Made by a program: the position numbers and the translations under genes. From NCBI GenBank assembly GCA_026413225.1, contig CM048552.1, positions 142,117,053 to 142,181,052 of the forward strand: DNA of 64,000 nt. The letters are read 5' to 3'. The notes below the pieces were generated by a model. It had not been told where the DNA came from. It saw only the letters and a program-made list of their open reading frames with translations, and made no database searches. Source of the stretch: Otis tarda. Its lineage: Eukaryota > Chordata > Aves > Otidiformes > Otididae. Shown piece by piece: positions 1 to 16,202 of this stretch. Each line of letters begins with the position of its first letter. The first letter of the stretch is position 1.

Positions 1-1632
1 TGCGTCCAGTTCAGTCTGTGCTGACTCTGTGTGTGTGTATAATCCAAACTGTTTTAAAAGTCGCTTTGTGTTGATGCAGTGGACAGGTGATCCGGTCTCT
101 TTTATGAAGGCTTGTAGTTTTGTATGTGTTTCAGGCTGGTATATATTGCTGATAAGAACTGTAATCCTTTCTTTCATCCATTTCCATCTCTGTAGCATTC
201 CTTTGCCAATGCTAGCCCAGGTAGGTGTGTTCAGACTGGAGAATCACTTAGGGTTATAACCAGCCTAACTTGTCAGTTGTTCACTGGTGAAGCAGCTTGA
301 GGGGCATAAATATTTGTGCCTGTTTAATGAGAGGGCTAGTAGAGTGAGCAGGAAAATATGTCAGGACTTCATCTCTGACAGCAGTGCTGGCTTAAAGTGT
401 ACTTCAGACTACATCCTGAGGTTCTTAATTTGTACTTAACTTCTAGATGCTGATTAAGCCAGTCTCCTAAAGGAGATGTCTACCTCCCTCATACACTGTT
501 GGTGGAAGGAAATAAGGGCTTTTGGAGACATAAGAAGGTCCTGTTAGCCTGATGTTAGTACCTAGATTACTGGTGGACATAACCCTCTTTAGGAATCCTT
601 CAAAGGCTCTTTTAAAGCGAGTTTGGATACTTTGCCTTAGGATAGATACTGCAGTAGATGCTTAAATATATGTGCAAGTTAAGTGTTTTAATGTTGGTGA
701 ACTGCATCTTATCCTTCATTAAACATCTGGATTACTAACTTGAGTTTGCTTGAGCGATGCTTGCAGCAGGGGTCACTACCAGTTCAGGCCTGGGCTCCAT
801 ATGTGTGCAGGATAGTAAGTCCAAGCAGAATATATGAGCTGCTTATGGCACTACGCATACCATGGCCTGGAGATACATCCACTTCATGGCAGCTGTAAAG
901 CCAGACATAACTGATGAAGTCTGTATGAAAGTGAGACATAAAATGATTCATGCTTACACATCATTTCAAAGGTAAAAGCATGAGGTTGTGGTACTTAATG
1001 CTTGGTTCTCCCCTAATAAAAAAAAAGAAACCCAGTATGAGCTTTAATGTTTCTGGTTTAAGCTGTGATCCAATCATCTAGTTGTTTTCCCATCATGGGA
1101 GACTGAATGTCAGAACAAAATGAAAGGGATTTATGAAGAAGGAGGAACACTTTAGGAGACTGAAAGGAAAAAAACCTTAATCTGTCCTTTGAAACAGTTT
1201 AAAGTCTGGAGACATCTTGCTGGGGAGCAAATGTGTTAGTAATGTGTATCAAAGACACAGTATTGCTTTAAAAAGCACTTACCAGATTACCCCTTCTTCC
1301 TGCTATGCTGCCCCAGCTTCAGTGGACAGAAGTGTTGAATTTCATAGCCTTTGGGAAATCATCAAGACCAGGTTCAAACCAGCCAAGTGTATGTCCTTTG
1401 AGACACACTGCAAAGATGTCTGTGTGATCAGAATTTTGGAGGGGATGCAAAAATCTCCTTATCACTACAGTGAAACAGCAAAGGACTTCGATGAGCAACT
1501 AGTCAATCGCACTTTTAACTAATTTTTAATTTTTTAATTCTAATGTTAATGTTGTGCATCTACTGCCTTGGTTGTACATGGTTAAGTAATGAAAATAAAC
1601 TTCAATTACTGCGCTTTTTTCCCCATTATTAG

Positions 1633-4600
1633 GACTATTATCACAGCCAGGAGGTGAAGCAACGTTTTATGGCTGCCATGCACAGCATTGCCCACCTGAC
1701 AGCAAGAGACGTGGCTACAGCATTTGATCTTTCACAGTTTAAATCTGCTTGTGACTTAGGAGGTATTGCCTGTAATTGAACTTGTATACAATTTAAAGGG
1801 AAAAGTTTAATTTCAATTCTATATTTTACTAAAAACAGATGTATATTTTTTTTACTAGAACTGCAGTAGTGTTATCTACTGTTACTTTTATGGTATTGTG
1901 TCCAGAGTAAAAGAATTGGGTGCATTTAACTGAAAGCAGAGTTACTTAAATGGTGTTTGAGTAGTTTGAAATAAGTGAATGTGTGTCACAATCAGTTGCA
2001 TACTGACACAGCTCAACACAGAAAACAAGAGGGTTTGTGGCTCAGCTGATAGAATATTGGGCTGGCAGGTCCATTTTCAACAACGCTGTTTCTGTCCTTT
2101 GGCATGTCCAAAATTTTCAAAAGTAATGAAGGATTTATTTCTGAATGCTTCTATATTGGAGTGTCAAACTTGAAACACTGTATTGCTAGAACAAAAAGTT
2201 TTTTGATTCTATTAGAATGCATTTTTTGTATGTTGTTTTAATTAATATCTAAGATGATCACCAAAATGTTGAAGACCAATGATACACCTGAAGAAACTCT
2301 TCTTGTTAGTGTCTTTTTTTGCCCTGTGCTTGGAGTTGCAAAGAGGGAGTGTTATTATGCAGGGAAAGATCCACTGCATAAGGAACACTTTATTTAGTGC
2401 CTGGAGAGGTGGACAACATCTCAAAGGACTTAACACAATACTGGTGCAACCTTTGCCACTTGTGCAGAGACTCCAAGACTTTACCATCTCTGTCCTTCAC
2501 CATGCTGGACAGTATTTGTCAAGCTTCGTATATAAGTGGTGGTAAATGGTAAATAGTTCTCTTCATCCACTAATTACAGGTCCTTTTCCTTTTCCTTTCA
2601 TGAGTGTTCTTCTGCCCTGAGGTACTGATATCAAAGGTCATATTAGCAATTCTATGACAGTAAAGAGTCACGCCTGCATTCCCTGAGCTTTACAGCATTG
2701 CTCTATCCACCAGGAACTGCTATTGCCCATGTTAATAGTGGAGCTGACTGTCTACCTCTAATTCTGATTTAATGTCTGTATTTTAATGTTATATACAGTC
2801 TTGTCTTTAAAAATATCTGCAAATGCTGGGAGAAAAGACTTGATTTGACTTTTTTTAAACTTTCAACAGGTTGCACTGGAGCTCTGGCTCATGAATTAGT
2901 ACAAATATACCCAAATCTCAAGGTCACAGTATTTGACCTTCCAGAAGTCATTGCAAACACCTCTTACTTTCAGCCTTCAGGACAACACACAGATCCAGTG
3001 ACATTTGTATCAGGTAAATGTAGCACATGATCTTTTGTCTTACTTCTATTACCCTGCAGCACAGAGCAGGCTGTTTTGCTCCAGAAGATGGTGTGCTACC
3101 CTGCTCCAGTGCCAAATATGTGTCTTAGTACAAGGCAATGTAGACTTACCTGTGCTAAATGGGGACATTGTATCTCTCAGGCCTGTGGGGATAGGAATAA
3201 ACTGGCTATGGTAGGAGAAAGATAAATAAGGAAGTATGAATTAGTCATTTTTGAGTACTACTGGGAGTGGAGGCTGCATGTCTTTGTCTCAGGCTTTTCT
3301 TTTCTACGCAAGATCAGCATGGTGGCTACAAAGGACTTTGATGTCTCCTTGCTTGTTTTAGGCTTTCTTTCAATTTTCATATGTTACAGAATTCTTACCT
3401 GTGATCTGCTCTTCTGTTTAACTACACTTTCCTTATCAGCAAATCAATGCATCCCTATACCTGTTCATTCTTGTTTCTTTACCCCTGCTGATGAGTTCCT
3501 CTGCAATATTTTAATTTCATTTTGTAGGAATGTACTCTTGTGGTTTCTGTAGGAATGTAGGTTTCTGTACTAACTCTGCTTTCCAACAGGTGACTTCTTC
3601 AAGGATAATCTTCCAGAAGCAGATCTTTACATCCTTTCACGTGTTCTTCATGACTGGCCTGATGAAAAGATACATGTGCTATTAAGCAAGATATCAGCTG
3701 TTTGCAAACCAGGTAAGTTTTTTCATCTTGCAGGCTTAAAGGTGCATGTTAATGTCTAAACATAATGAGTAATCGTAAGAGGTTCATTTTTCTGTCCAGT
3801 CATAGTAGCCTTTGCTTGAATGTCTATGCTTGCATTATGGTAATACCTACTAAGAAAAAAAGGGAAAAAAAGCTGCTAATAAAACTATATAAAATAAGCC
3901 TTTACTGTAGTTGCAGGCTTCACATACAACTATGTCATCTCCCCTCTCTCTGCCATACCCAGTCTTTCTTAACTCTGCCCTGCGTCATCAAATAATTAGG
4001 CATGTGCTTATTTCTATACATACAGGTAGTCTAACTAAAGTTCCTTTAGGTTAATCAAGAAGAAGCGGTTTGTTTTGCTATCTCAGCAGTGCCTAAAATA
4101 TAGTAAACTGGAGTTCAGCACTACTTCATGTACGGATTTCATGGGAAGTATGTAGCCTCTTCTGCTTCCTCCTGTATTTGAATCATAGAATCATAGAATA
4201 TCTTGAGTTGGAAGGGACCTATAAGGATCAAGTACAACTCCCTGCTCCTCACAGGATTACCTAAAATTAAACCATATAACTACTAAGAGTGTCGTCCACA
4301 GGCTCCTTGAACCCGGACAGGCTTGGTGCCATGACAGCTTCCCTGGGGAGCCTGCTCCAGGGACTGACCACACTCTCAGTGAAGACTCTTTTCGTAATGT
4401 CCAATCTGAACTTCCCCTGGTGCAGCTCCATTCCATTTCCTGGTGTCCTAGCACTGGTCAGCAGAGAGAGGAGGTCAGCACCTCCCCCCCCGCTGCCCTC
4501 CTTGAGGAAGGTGTAGACTGCGATGAGGTCACCCCTCAGCCTTCTCTTCTCCAAGCTGAACAAACCAACTGACCTCAGTGGCTCATGCTAAGTCTTGCCC

Positions 4601-5549
4601 TCGAGGCCTTTCACCATCTTGGTTGCTCTCTTCTGGACACCCTCTAATAGTTTGATATCCTTCTTATGTTGAGGTGCCCAAAACTGAACACAGTGCTTGA
4701 GGTGAGGCTGCTCCAGTACAGTGTGGACTGGGACAATTGCCTCCCTCGACTGGCTAGCTATGCTGTGCTTGGTGCACCCCAGAACACTGTTGACTCATAT
4801 TTGGCCAGTATTAAAGATCAAAGGAGAAGACAAAAAAAGCAGAAAAGCCTGACTGCTAATATCAACTGATTCCTTAATCCCAACAGGATTAACTGTAGTG
4901 ATTAAGTTTGTTTCATACGGGAGCATTCAAAATTAGATGTAGGTCATAAAGCATAACCCTGTTTACAAATTATGAAAGAAAATTATGGGTGACTGTCTTA
5001 ATCTTCTTATGCAAAGACTGGGGTATGACAGATGCTTACAGGAGTTGCTTGGTTCAAATGGAAACAAGACTGGGTTTAAACTCAAGATAGTCAGGAAGTG
5101 ATCTGAACCTCACTGAGGTGGAGACAGGGCTCTGAACTCCCCCTTCCTTTTAACAATTAATGGTTGCCTCCAGGAAGAGATTACTGAAAGTAAAGTTCTG
5201 CCACTGGTTTCCACTGAAGACCATTAAAACACTAGTCTGAGGGACCTCTATAACTGTCTCTGAACAAAACACTAAAAACTTGAAGCTAAAAATACTTTAC
5301 TGAACCACTTTTGGTTGTTTTGGAAATGCAGGAAGTGCCTTGCTAGTGGCAGAAATTGTGCTTGATGAACAGAAGACGCGCCCTCCTAGAACGGTACTAC
5401 AGTCCCTCAGTATGACTGAAGGCAAGCAGAGAAGTGGCTCAGAATATAAACAGCTACTGGAGAAATACGGATTCACAAATGTACGAATTAAGGTCACAGG
5501 AAGTTTACTAGATGCTGTTTTGTGCTTCAAGAAGAATTCGTCACTGTAG
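1633..5549 (+). CDS. ASMTL: Acetylserotonin O-methyltransferase-like protein, C-terminal part (partial, 4 exons)
   Basis: Coding exons read at 1633-1762, 2870-3013, 3590-3712 and 5332-5549, with AG acceptors, GT donors and one continuous frame (161 codons to TAG at 5547-5549). The first exon codes DYYHSQEVKQRFMAAMHS and ends in the SAM-binding glycine loop DLGGCTGALA, completed in exon two. VTVFDLP follows (the acidic residue that holds the SAM ribose), then GDFFKDNLPEADLY, then the catalytic-region SRVLHDWPDEK and CKPG. GGCTGALA and the HDWPD block resemble ASMTL more than ASMT (inference from remembered family sequences). In other vertebrates ASMTL is a fusion of a Maf-like pyrophosphatase domain and this methyltransferase domain. 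The Maf half and linker must lie upstream of the window; I found no earlier exon in 1-1632. The methyltransferase substrate of ASMTL is not established. The last exon is duplicated downstream at 9631-9845. Confidence 0.88.
4181..4795 (-). mobile_element. CR1 LINE 3' fragment in ASMTL intron
   Basis: It begins on the + strand with AATCATAGAATCATAGAAT followed by TTGAGTTGGAAGGGACCT, the reverse complement of a CR1 3' end. On the minus strand a decayed CR1 ORF2 C-terminus can be read ([21 protein letters not shown] near 4500-4560). It is 5' truncated near 4795. It lies in the intron between 3712 and 5332, antisense to ASMTL. Confidence 0.88.
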
Positions 5550-6349
5550 TGTGCCCAGAAGCAAACTGGGATGCTGAGTTTTTACCACACTTGTGTAATA
5601 TACCCATCATCAACCAGCACATGCTGTCAGTTTAGGATCATTTTGACCCTTTATCTGAAGGATAGTTGTTAACAGGCCTTGAAGAAAAATTGGACTGCAG
5701 CTTCTGCAGGAGTGAGTTCTATGCCTTTAAAAAGTGTCTGGGGCAGGCCAAAACTCCTGTGTATTAAATACCTTAATATCCAGTTCTTTTGCCTAGTTTG
5801 CAGACCATATCTCTTCCAAGTATTTGTCATTAATGTCACTTCTCCTAATGTTTATTTTTTTCCTGATACTGCATGGATATTTATTTTTTCTATTTAAAGT
5901 GTACTTTATAGTGAAGCCTTCCTGGAGATGAAAGTTGCACTTTCAGACTAGCTGAGTTTCTTGCCTATCACCCTTCTACAGCAATAATCCCAGTGAGCCA
6001 GTGTGAAAGAGGCCGTGCCTGTGCCGAATCACCAACCTCAGCAAATTAAAGAGAGTTGATGAGCAAGGTCAAGAGTTGCATCTGACTGGTAGACTCTATC
6101 TTATGTTACTTAATCAGAAGTTACTTTGCTCCTTGAGCACTGAGTAAAAGCAAAAGTGCCACAGTGATTGAATTCATCATGAGGAACATCCTTACTACAG
6201 AGCATTTCAGCTGTACAGAATCAGGGAAATGTCAGACTTTTACCACTTTGGGGTTTTTATTTCTTAGCAGAAGGTTTTTATTAATGGAAATTTGACTGAT
6301 GTCATCTGTACAGACATGTAAAGAGAGAAGGCAAAATACTCAACAGCTG

Positions 6350-6466
6350 AATAAATTTAAAATAAGTTGATTTTCCATATTGACATGAAGTTTGCCATTA
6401 TGCTTAACAGGTGTGTATTTTGAGAGAGACTCATTCCAGTAATTAGATGTTTCTCATATCAATAAA
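6350..6466 (+). promoter_or_regulatory. Poly(A) signals for the upstream ASMTL terminal exon
   Basis: AATAAA occurs at 6350-6355 and again at 6461-6466, about 0.8-0.9 kb after the stop at 5549. No other coding sequence lies between, so 5550 to about 6480 reads as a 3' UTR. Assignment is by position only. Confidence 0.5.
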
Positions 6467-6740
6467 GTTCATAATGCTGTTCTTTAAGCTGCTGTAAGCT
6501 ATTTGAGTCAGAAAATTTCAATCCTGAAGTTCGCACACCTGTAACTGTCACAGACTTTAAAACTGTGCCTCTAAGTACTATGTATCTGACTGTAAAATCT
6601 GAATAGAATGTGCTTGGCTACCACACAACCTCAAGGCACTCTGTGACTAAAGCATAACACTCTACACACACTAAGCATTAGTCCCTTGGGCATGGTGTCT
6701 GTGGTAATGCACCGCAGTGTTGCTCTCTCAAGATAATTAA

Positions 6741-6800
6741 GCGTTGGAGCAGGTTGCCCAGAGAGGTTGTGGAATCTCTGTCCTTGGAGGTTTCAAGATC
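6741..6800 (+). mobile_element. Short CR1 ORF2 remnant
   Basis: About 60 nt reading like the CR1 segment that codes WNRLPREVV (GGAGCAGGTTGCCCAGAGAG...), with no 3' tail and no further CR1 match on either side. An old, fragmentary copy. Confidence 0.55.
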
Positions 6801-9630
6801 TGAGAACAAAACCCTGAACAAGCAGAGCTGACTGTAGAGCTGCCTCACTTGGAGTGGGAGGTAGGACTAGAGATCTGTCGCCCCTTTCAGCCAAAGCTGT
6901 TCTATAATCGTTTGACGTATCCCAGTTACCTGAGAAATGATAAACTCGTTGTCTCTCAGTAATGTCCAGATCAAGTTTTTCAGTTGTTCTGGAGTTGTTC
7001 TGGTATCTTTGGCTGACTGGTAGAAGGGGTGAATTTAATGGTGTTAAACTGAAAAGACTTCCTAAGCGATAGGCATAACTGAGGAAAATGTGAGCCTGTT
7101 CACTAATCAAGATGCGAAGAATGAGGGGTCTGAGTTTTAAAATCTAAATTAACTTCTTCCAGTAAAGCCTGTAGGTTTTGTGGTGTTGCTTGGGAAGTGA
7201 CATCCAGTTGTGCCTTCTTGAACATGCTTTTACCCACATTCTGCCTTAACAAAAGTATAGAGGAAATGTGATGCACAGAAAACAGTTTTTTTGAGGCGAG
7301 GAATCATGGAGGTTAATAGAATGATAGATGAATAACGGAAACAAGAACTTCAGCACTTGCTTACTGAACGCTGAGGTAAGAATCTTTGAGGAAGACAGAA
7401 AGAAGTTTGTAAGGAAGAAAAGGCACAACTTGGTTGGCTGTCCTGGCTTGGTAATTTTTTTTTATCAATTTTTTAACCTTGTTACAGCTGTTAACAGTAC
7501 TTGTGCCTGTAACAGTAATGGGACAGAAGCAATGGGTAGTATGTCATCTGAGCCACCCAGTGCAAAAGCTTAGGAAGAGCTACTTAACAGCTAAGCTCCT
7601 TTGTGTGAGCTCTCAGTTCAGTTTTGGATGTGTTAGCTGATTGGATAGTGGAAGTATTTAATGTGGGTTTTTTGGTTTATTTAAAAAAAAAAAGGTTTGG
7701 AGGGCTGGCACTTTAATTCCCTCCCCCTGTCTTTTGACTGGAAATTATATCCTTACTAAACAATGATACTCTCAATTAAATGACTTTCTAATTCAGAAAA
7801 GACTGTTATGACCATTCATCTCCTATAAAATCATGGCCAAAATTTCCTCATTAAAGTATGCTTCCTGAAAGGGTTGAAAGTTAGCTCTGTTTTGGTCCCT
7901 CTCATGAAGAAATTTCAATTATATTAGTAAATCTTTGTTAACTGTAAAGATTTTTTTTTTTTCCCTGTACTGACTAAATTTACTGTGTATACACTTTAGT
8001 TGTGCTTTCTGGGTATATTTTTCCAAATTGCACTGATGTTATCTGGATGTTCCAAATAACTTTGTGTGGCAAATTATAATGACCATTCTCTTTGTGTCCT
8101 TCTTTCAGAATGTACAAAATTTGGACACTGTCTTCCAAAGCTGTAATATAATAGTGACTTAGAAATCCTGCATTACTCTATCTAGCAGCATTTGCTGTGT
8201 AACCAAGAACAGCGATTGCCAGGTCCCTCTGTTGAAGGCAAAGGAGAATCACATGGAAAAGGGTGGGGGGGAATAGAAACCACAGAATCCTGACAAATGG
8301 ACTTCATCACCCTAACTTTAGATACCTAAATATTAGGCATTCAGATCCTCTAGTCACCTTGGTCTTTCCAAGCAGAAGAAAAGCAGGCATTTTCAGAGGA
8401 TGATTTGTCTGACTTAGCTATGAAAGGAAATATCCTGATTTTGCTAAGAAAAGCAATTGTACATTTAATAGTGGATAGAACGTATTTAAGAGGCAATCTA
8501 ATTTATGGATGACTGAATTAGGGCAGAAGAATCCCACTGAGAGAGATAATGTAGGTTCAGGCTCACCTCAGACATGCTTAGCTAATCCTTTTTCTTTGTG
8601 GAGCAACCCTGTGTGATTGGTTCATCACTGGGTGAGTGGCTTGAACTTGCATTTAGTGAGGTAGCTGATGATACAGGGAAGAAACAGGGAATTTATTAAT
8701 AAGCTGTCAAAAGGATTTTAATGGTTCCTGATAGTTAACACGGAGGTCTCAGCCAGCAATTCTATTCTCAGATCTCAGTCTCCTCTCTTAAGAAGTAGCA
8801 GTGTTATGTTTAATTTACTTTTTATCAATTTTTAAATGTCTGAGTTGTACGGGTAGGAATGTCTCTGAGGAGATTGTCTTAGGGGTCAGAAAGATGTGAA
8901 TGTTATGCAGCAGTTAGTAGTACTAAAATCACTGTAAAATGCTGCTATTTTGATCTGAGTTGGTGGCCTCCTACCCACACTGTGCCAAGAGAAACCACCA
9001 CATAAGATGCAAGGCCAAAAGACAATGAATAAAACAATGCTCATTTTGTCAGTAGCCCACTCTTGTCTTCCCTTTCCCCTCATGGGTCTGAAGATGGAGG
9101 AAGAGAGGCTGTATGTAAACAGGATCATTTAAGTTCTGCTCACATCCTTAGGTCAGTCCCACCACAAAGACCTCAGTTTCTACAGAAATAATGTACAACG
9201 TTGGTGACTTCTCTGCTTCTGTAACACCCACCATGCACCGTTTTGTCTGTTTGGCACCATTTCAGTATGAATGTGAAGCAGCAATGTATCCCAAACACAT
9301 ATAACTACTCTTCTTGTCTTACCGTCTTCCACAGCCCTCATGCCAAGTCTGCAGAAGTCATCCCCTCTTTCCCTGAAAACAGATGTGACTTGACTTGTGT
9401 TTGATCCCTCTGTAGGATCAAACCATCAACCCATGGAAGGGAACTGCCTGGGTTTTGTGAGAGGAGTGGATTATACATTTAATAGCGGATTAATCATTTA
9501 ATAGCAGAGCAAATCCCTAAATGATAAATGAAATCACCTGTCTTGTAGTTTGCAGCCTTATATATGGTAGCAGAAATTCTCTTGCCTGATAATGGATTAG
9601 TACTGTTGCATGCATTTGTTTTTAAATTAG

Positions 9631-9845
9631 GCTGTGGGATTTTGCTGGCTGAAATGGTGTTGGATGATGAGAAGAAGAAGAGGAGCACAGCTCTGCTGCA
9701 GTCTTTGAACATGCTTGTCCAGACAGAGGGAAAGGAGAGAAGTGGCTCTGAATATCGAGGTTTACTGGAACAACATGGATTCACAAATGTCAAAATCAGA
9801 TTGACAGGAAACTTGTTAGATGTCATTCTCTGCGTTAAGACCTAG
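9631..9845 (+). CDS. ASMTL: Second, alternative terminal exon of ASMTL
   Basis: This is a diverged second copy of the last ASMTL exon. The acceptor (TTTAAATTAG) is directly followed by a reading that completes the split glycine codon after CKP and continues CGILLAEMVLDDEKKKRS to TAG at 9843-9845. It is in the same phase as the exon at 5332-5549, so the exon ending at 3712 could splice to either. It keeps the block SLNMLVQTEGKERSGSEY that is conserved across ASMT/ASMTL proteins, whereas the upstream copy has lost three residues there. It ends in a short LCVKT tail rather than LCFKKNSSL. A poly(A) signal lies at 10279-10284. It could be the ancestral last exon, an alternative last exon, or part of a decayed tandem gene; no other exons of a second gene copy were found between 5549 and 9630. 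An upstream ATG in the intron keeps the frame open but is probably not used. Confidence 0.8.
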
Positions 9846-10278
9846 AGAAAAAGAATGATTTAATTGTAAAATCTGGATGTCTCTAGTCATGTGTGATGTT
9901 TTGTAATTATGCAAATACCTTCTCAGTTTTCCATCAGTATCATAAACAAGAAATGTTAATGTCAGCTTTATGAAGTTACTTTTAAAAAGGGGGAGAGATT
10001 GACTGCATTTATTTTGAACTTGAGAAGATTCTGGCAATGATACTGTGGCTGCACACCACCTGTAGTACCCTCAGAAACAAAACTCCAAGCACAAATCGTG
10101 TCAGCAGCCCTATGGCAGTGTTCACCTTGCTGAGAAATCAGTTTCTTCATACTTGGTGCCATTAGAAGAGTCCATTTTTTAGACTAGCATACATTGCTTT
10201 GCCCCTGTTTCAGGAGGTTAAAGCAGGAATCATTTCAATACTCCATCACCGTCATTTTATGTTACACTTTCTACTGTA

Positions 10279-10284
10279 AATAAA
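10279..10284 (+). promoter_or_regulatory. Poly(A) signal for the downstream ASMTL terminal exon
   Basis: AATAAA 434 nt after the stop at 9845, with no other gene between. This gives the second terminal exon its own likely transcript end. Confidence 0.5.
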
Positions 10285-11865
10285 GAAACACTGTCTAAGG
10301 AAGTCTGGAAACTGCTACTGCAATGGCGTAGTCAAGACTGGAAACAGAACTGGAGCAGCAGCTTTTCGAGAGACTCAAGACGGACTCCTCTGCCTTCTGT
10401 CAGGCTTCTGGAAAAAGGCAGTCCCAGAGTATGATGTTCTTTTTTACTCAATAGAAAATTTTATGGGGGCAAAATATCCCAGCCTTGCACATATTCTGTT
10501 GTGCTATGAGAGTATTAGCATTCAGTTATGAGATTTTTTAAAAGAAAGATGCCACACAAAGCTGTGTGTGCCTGCCTGAGAACATGCACCACAGGCTCTC
10601 ATTAATGACATCCAAAATATGGTCCTGTAACACTGTGTGTGCCTAACCCTCTGTGGGCAGAGTCACTTCACTGTATCTGTAGTATTATTTCGAATATAAA
10701 ATAGCACACAGTTTACTTCGTATCTTTTGATGTGCAAAAAAAAAAGGTATAGTGATGTGTATTAAGTAGGCCTAAAAAAGAGGGGAAGGGTGTTCTTGAA
10801 TGACACGCAGTATTTACTAATACACAGTCACTGTACTACAGCAGAGACAAAGCCTGTGCCTGGCACATCCTGTTCTCACAACACGCCCTGTGGCAGAGAT
10901 GGTCTCATTTTGAAATCCTGTGAAGCACATACACGTGTAAGCAGTGGTTTCGGACTCAGCTACTGCAGCTTTGTGGTTCACTAGTCATCTATTTAAAAAA
11001 AACTTTGGCTTTATTTACGTCTGGAGAAAGCATCCATTAAAGCAATAACAAAAGGTGTGCATGAACTAATGCCCTCCAGCTAGAACAATTTCAAAACTTT
11101 ACTTTTAGAAAGAATAAGTGTAATTTCAGACAGAAGTTTGGCCATTAGGTGTAACATTTCACTTCCAGCATACAATAAAATGAGCAGAAATTACTGACGG
11201 AGACCAGGCCTGTTTCTGCAGGGGTAGAGGCCCTGCTCAGGCAACTTGCAGAAGAGCTTCTCACAGCGTCTAACTCAGCTAAACAAGGAGCTGGGACCAC
11301 ACTTTCCCATCGTCGCTGTAGGAAACCGCGGTCAAGTTCGTTGTCATTTCATTGTCTCGGATCAGTTCAGTGATGGACAGAAAAGCTGAGCGATGTGATG
11401 CTTGGCACCGCAATGGTGAGGAGGAGCAGGTGGGACCAGAGCCTGGAAACAAGGAGATGCCTTCGATCAGCATTACCCTGAGGGTGATGAGCACGGAGCA
11501 AAGCCGGCTGGTGCCCAGACATCTGCTCCCCTCCAGCCAACGGCTGCTGCTGCTGCCCGGGGCCCCGCACAGAAACCAGTGCCTCCATCCAACACTGGCT
11601 TCCAACAGCCACCACCGAACGAGCCTCCCGGTTTGCTTGGTTGTCCCGCTCATTGACCGCCTGGGCTCACAAACCCGTACCCCAAATCCGGTGCCCCACC
11701 GCCTTGCGTTTGTGTCTGGCCGTGTGGGGGACACCGTTTCTGCGGGATGTGACCCCTTAGGCTGTGGGGGTTCCTGTGTGCTCTACCGAGAACTGCGCAA
11801 AGCCGCTCCAGAACACGCTTCAGAAAGCGACTGTTGCGGAAAAAAATTGTGTGAGCAACGGTGAC
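10285..11865. other. Intergenic spacer between ASMTL and SLC25A6
   Basis: AT-rich at first, becoming GC-rich after about 11.3 kb. Two overlapping open frames on opposite strands (11279-11734 and 11352-11864) have no recognisable motif or splice context and probably reflect rising GC content. No gene is called here. Confidence 0.45.
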
Positions 11866-12296
11866 CTGCACACTGTGCTGCGGCCCGGGCCGGGCCAAGC
11901 CAGGCCAGGCCGGGCGGGCCCCGCTGCGGTGCCGGTGTGCCGCGCCGCCCCGCCCCGCGGGGGCCGGTCTCGGGCGGAGGCGAGGCCTCTCGCCCTTCAC
12001 AGCGGCAGCCGGCGGCGGGCGGAGGGGCCCGGCCGACGCGGCGCTGCGCCACTGGCGCCGCAGGGGCGGGGGCGGGAGCCGCGCGCCGCCGCCCGCCGTA
12101 ACCGCCGCCCTGAGGCGACACGGCCCCTCCCGCCCCGGGCGACGAGGCCACGCCCCCCAGGGCGGTGTGGCCAATGGGGTGCTAGGGGGCGGGGCAGGCG
12201 GGGCCCGGCATTTAGCTCATGCGCGGCGCCAGTCCCGCCTTTTCGGCCTGAGCGGCAGCGGCGTTTCTTTCCCGGCGGCTCCGGCGCGGCGCGAAC

Positions 12297-15698
<3,402 letters not shown>

Positions 15699-16202
15699 GA
15701 AGCCTAACTAGAATTGGAAATCAAGTTGAGCAGATCATGTAGAATAACTACCATTACGGACCATTGACCTTCAAGAAATTCCTGTGAGTCTTATTTATCG
15801 GAGCCAGATGATATTTGTAGATGGGGCTAGAAACTGACATAGAGGACTGATCCATTTCTCAGTAACATGCATGAAGACACTGAATCTGGCAATTCAGTGT
15901 GGTGGGGTTTTTTTGTTTGTTTTTTTTTTTTCAGCAAATAGGAATCAGTGGCATTGGTGCTGGGTCCAAAGTGTCTGGGTCCAAAGTGTCAGGGTCCAAT
16001 TTAGGCAGAAAAAACTGTTTGCCAGTGGATCAGTCCCCAGTTTCAAGTCCTATCTTCTAGGACCATAAAATTGTATTTGAAAGTACTTGCTAACAAATCA
16101 TGTTCTTTTCCACTTGTACTGAAGCACTATGTACCATTTTGCACAGCTGAACATCTAGCAATTTTGTTCTTAAATTGGGGCATTCTGCTGTAAAACAATA
16201 AA
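15699..16202 (+). promoter_or_regulatory. SLC25A6 3' UTR with poly(A) signal
   Basis: About 500 nt after the stop, ending in AATAAA at 16197-16202. Contains a 15-nt unit, TGGGTCCAAAGTGTC, in tandem at 15961-15975 and 15976-15990 with a partial third copy after it. Confidence 0.65.

Larger units (their letters stand above)
5550..9630. other. ASMTL 3' UTR and spacer between the two terminal exons
   Basis: Apart from poly(A) signals near 6.35-6.47 kb and a small CR1 remnant at 6741-6800, this 4 kb stretch shows no splice-bounded coding exon. Open frames here are short and without recognisable domains. Confidence 0.5.

Noticed and set aside
1633..9845. Naming the first gene ASMT instead of ASMTL
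   Set aside because: GGCTGALA and the position directly beside SLC25A6 fit ASMTL. The downstream exon alone looks somewhat ASMT-like, but no other exons of a second gene are present.
11352..11864. Candidate gene upstream of SLC25A6
   Set aside because: Open on both strands at once, no motif; probably composition.
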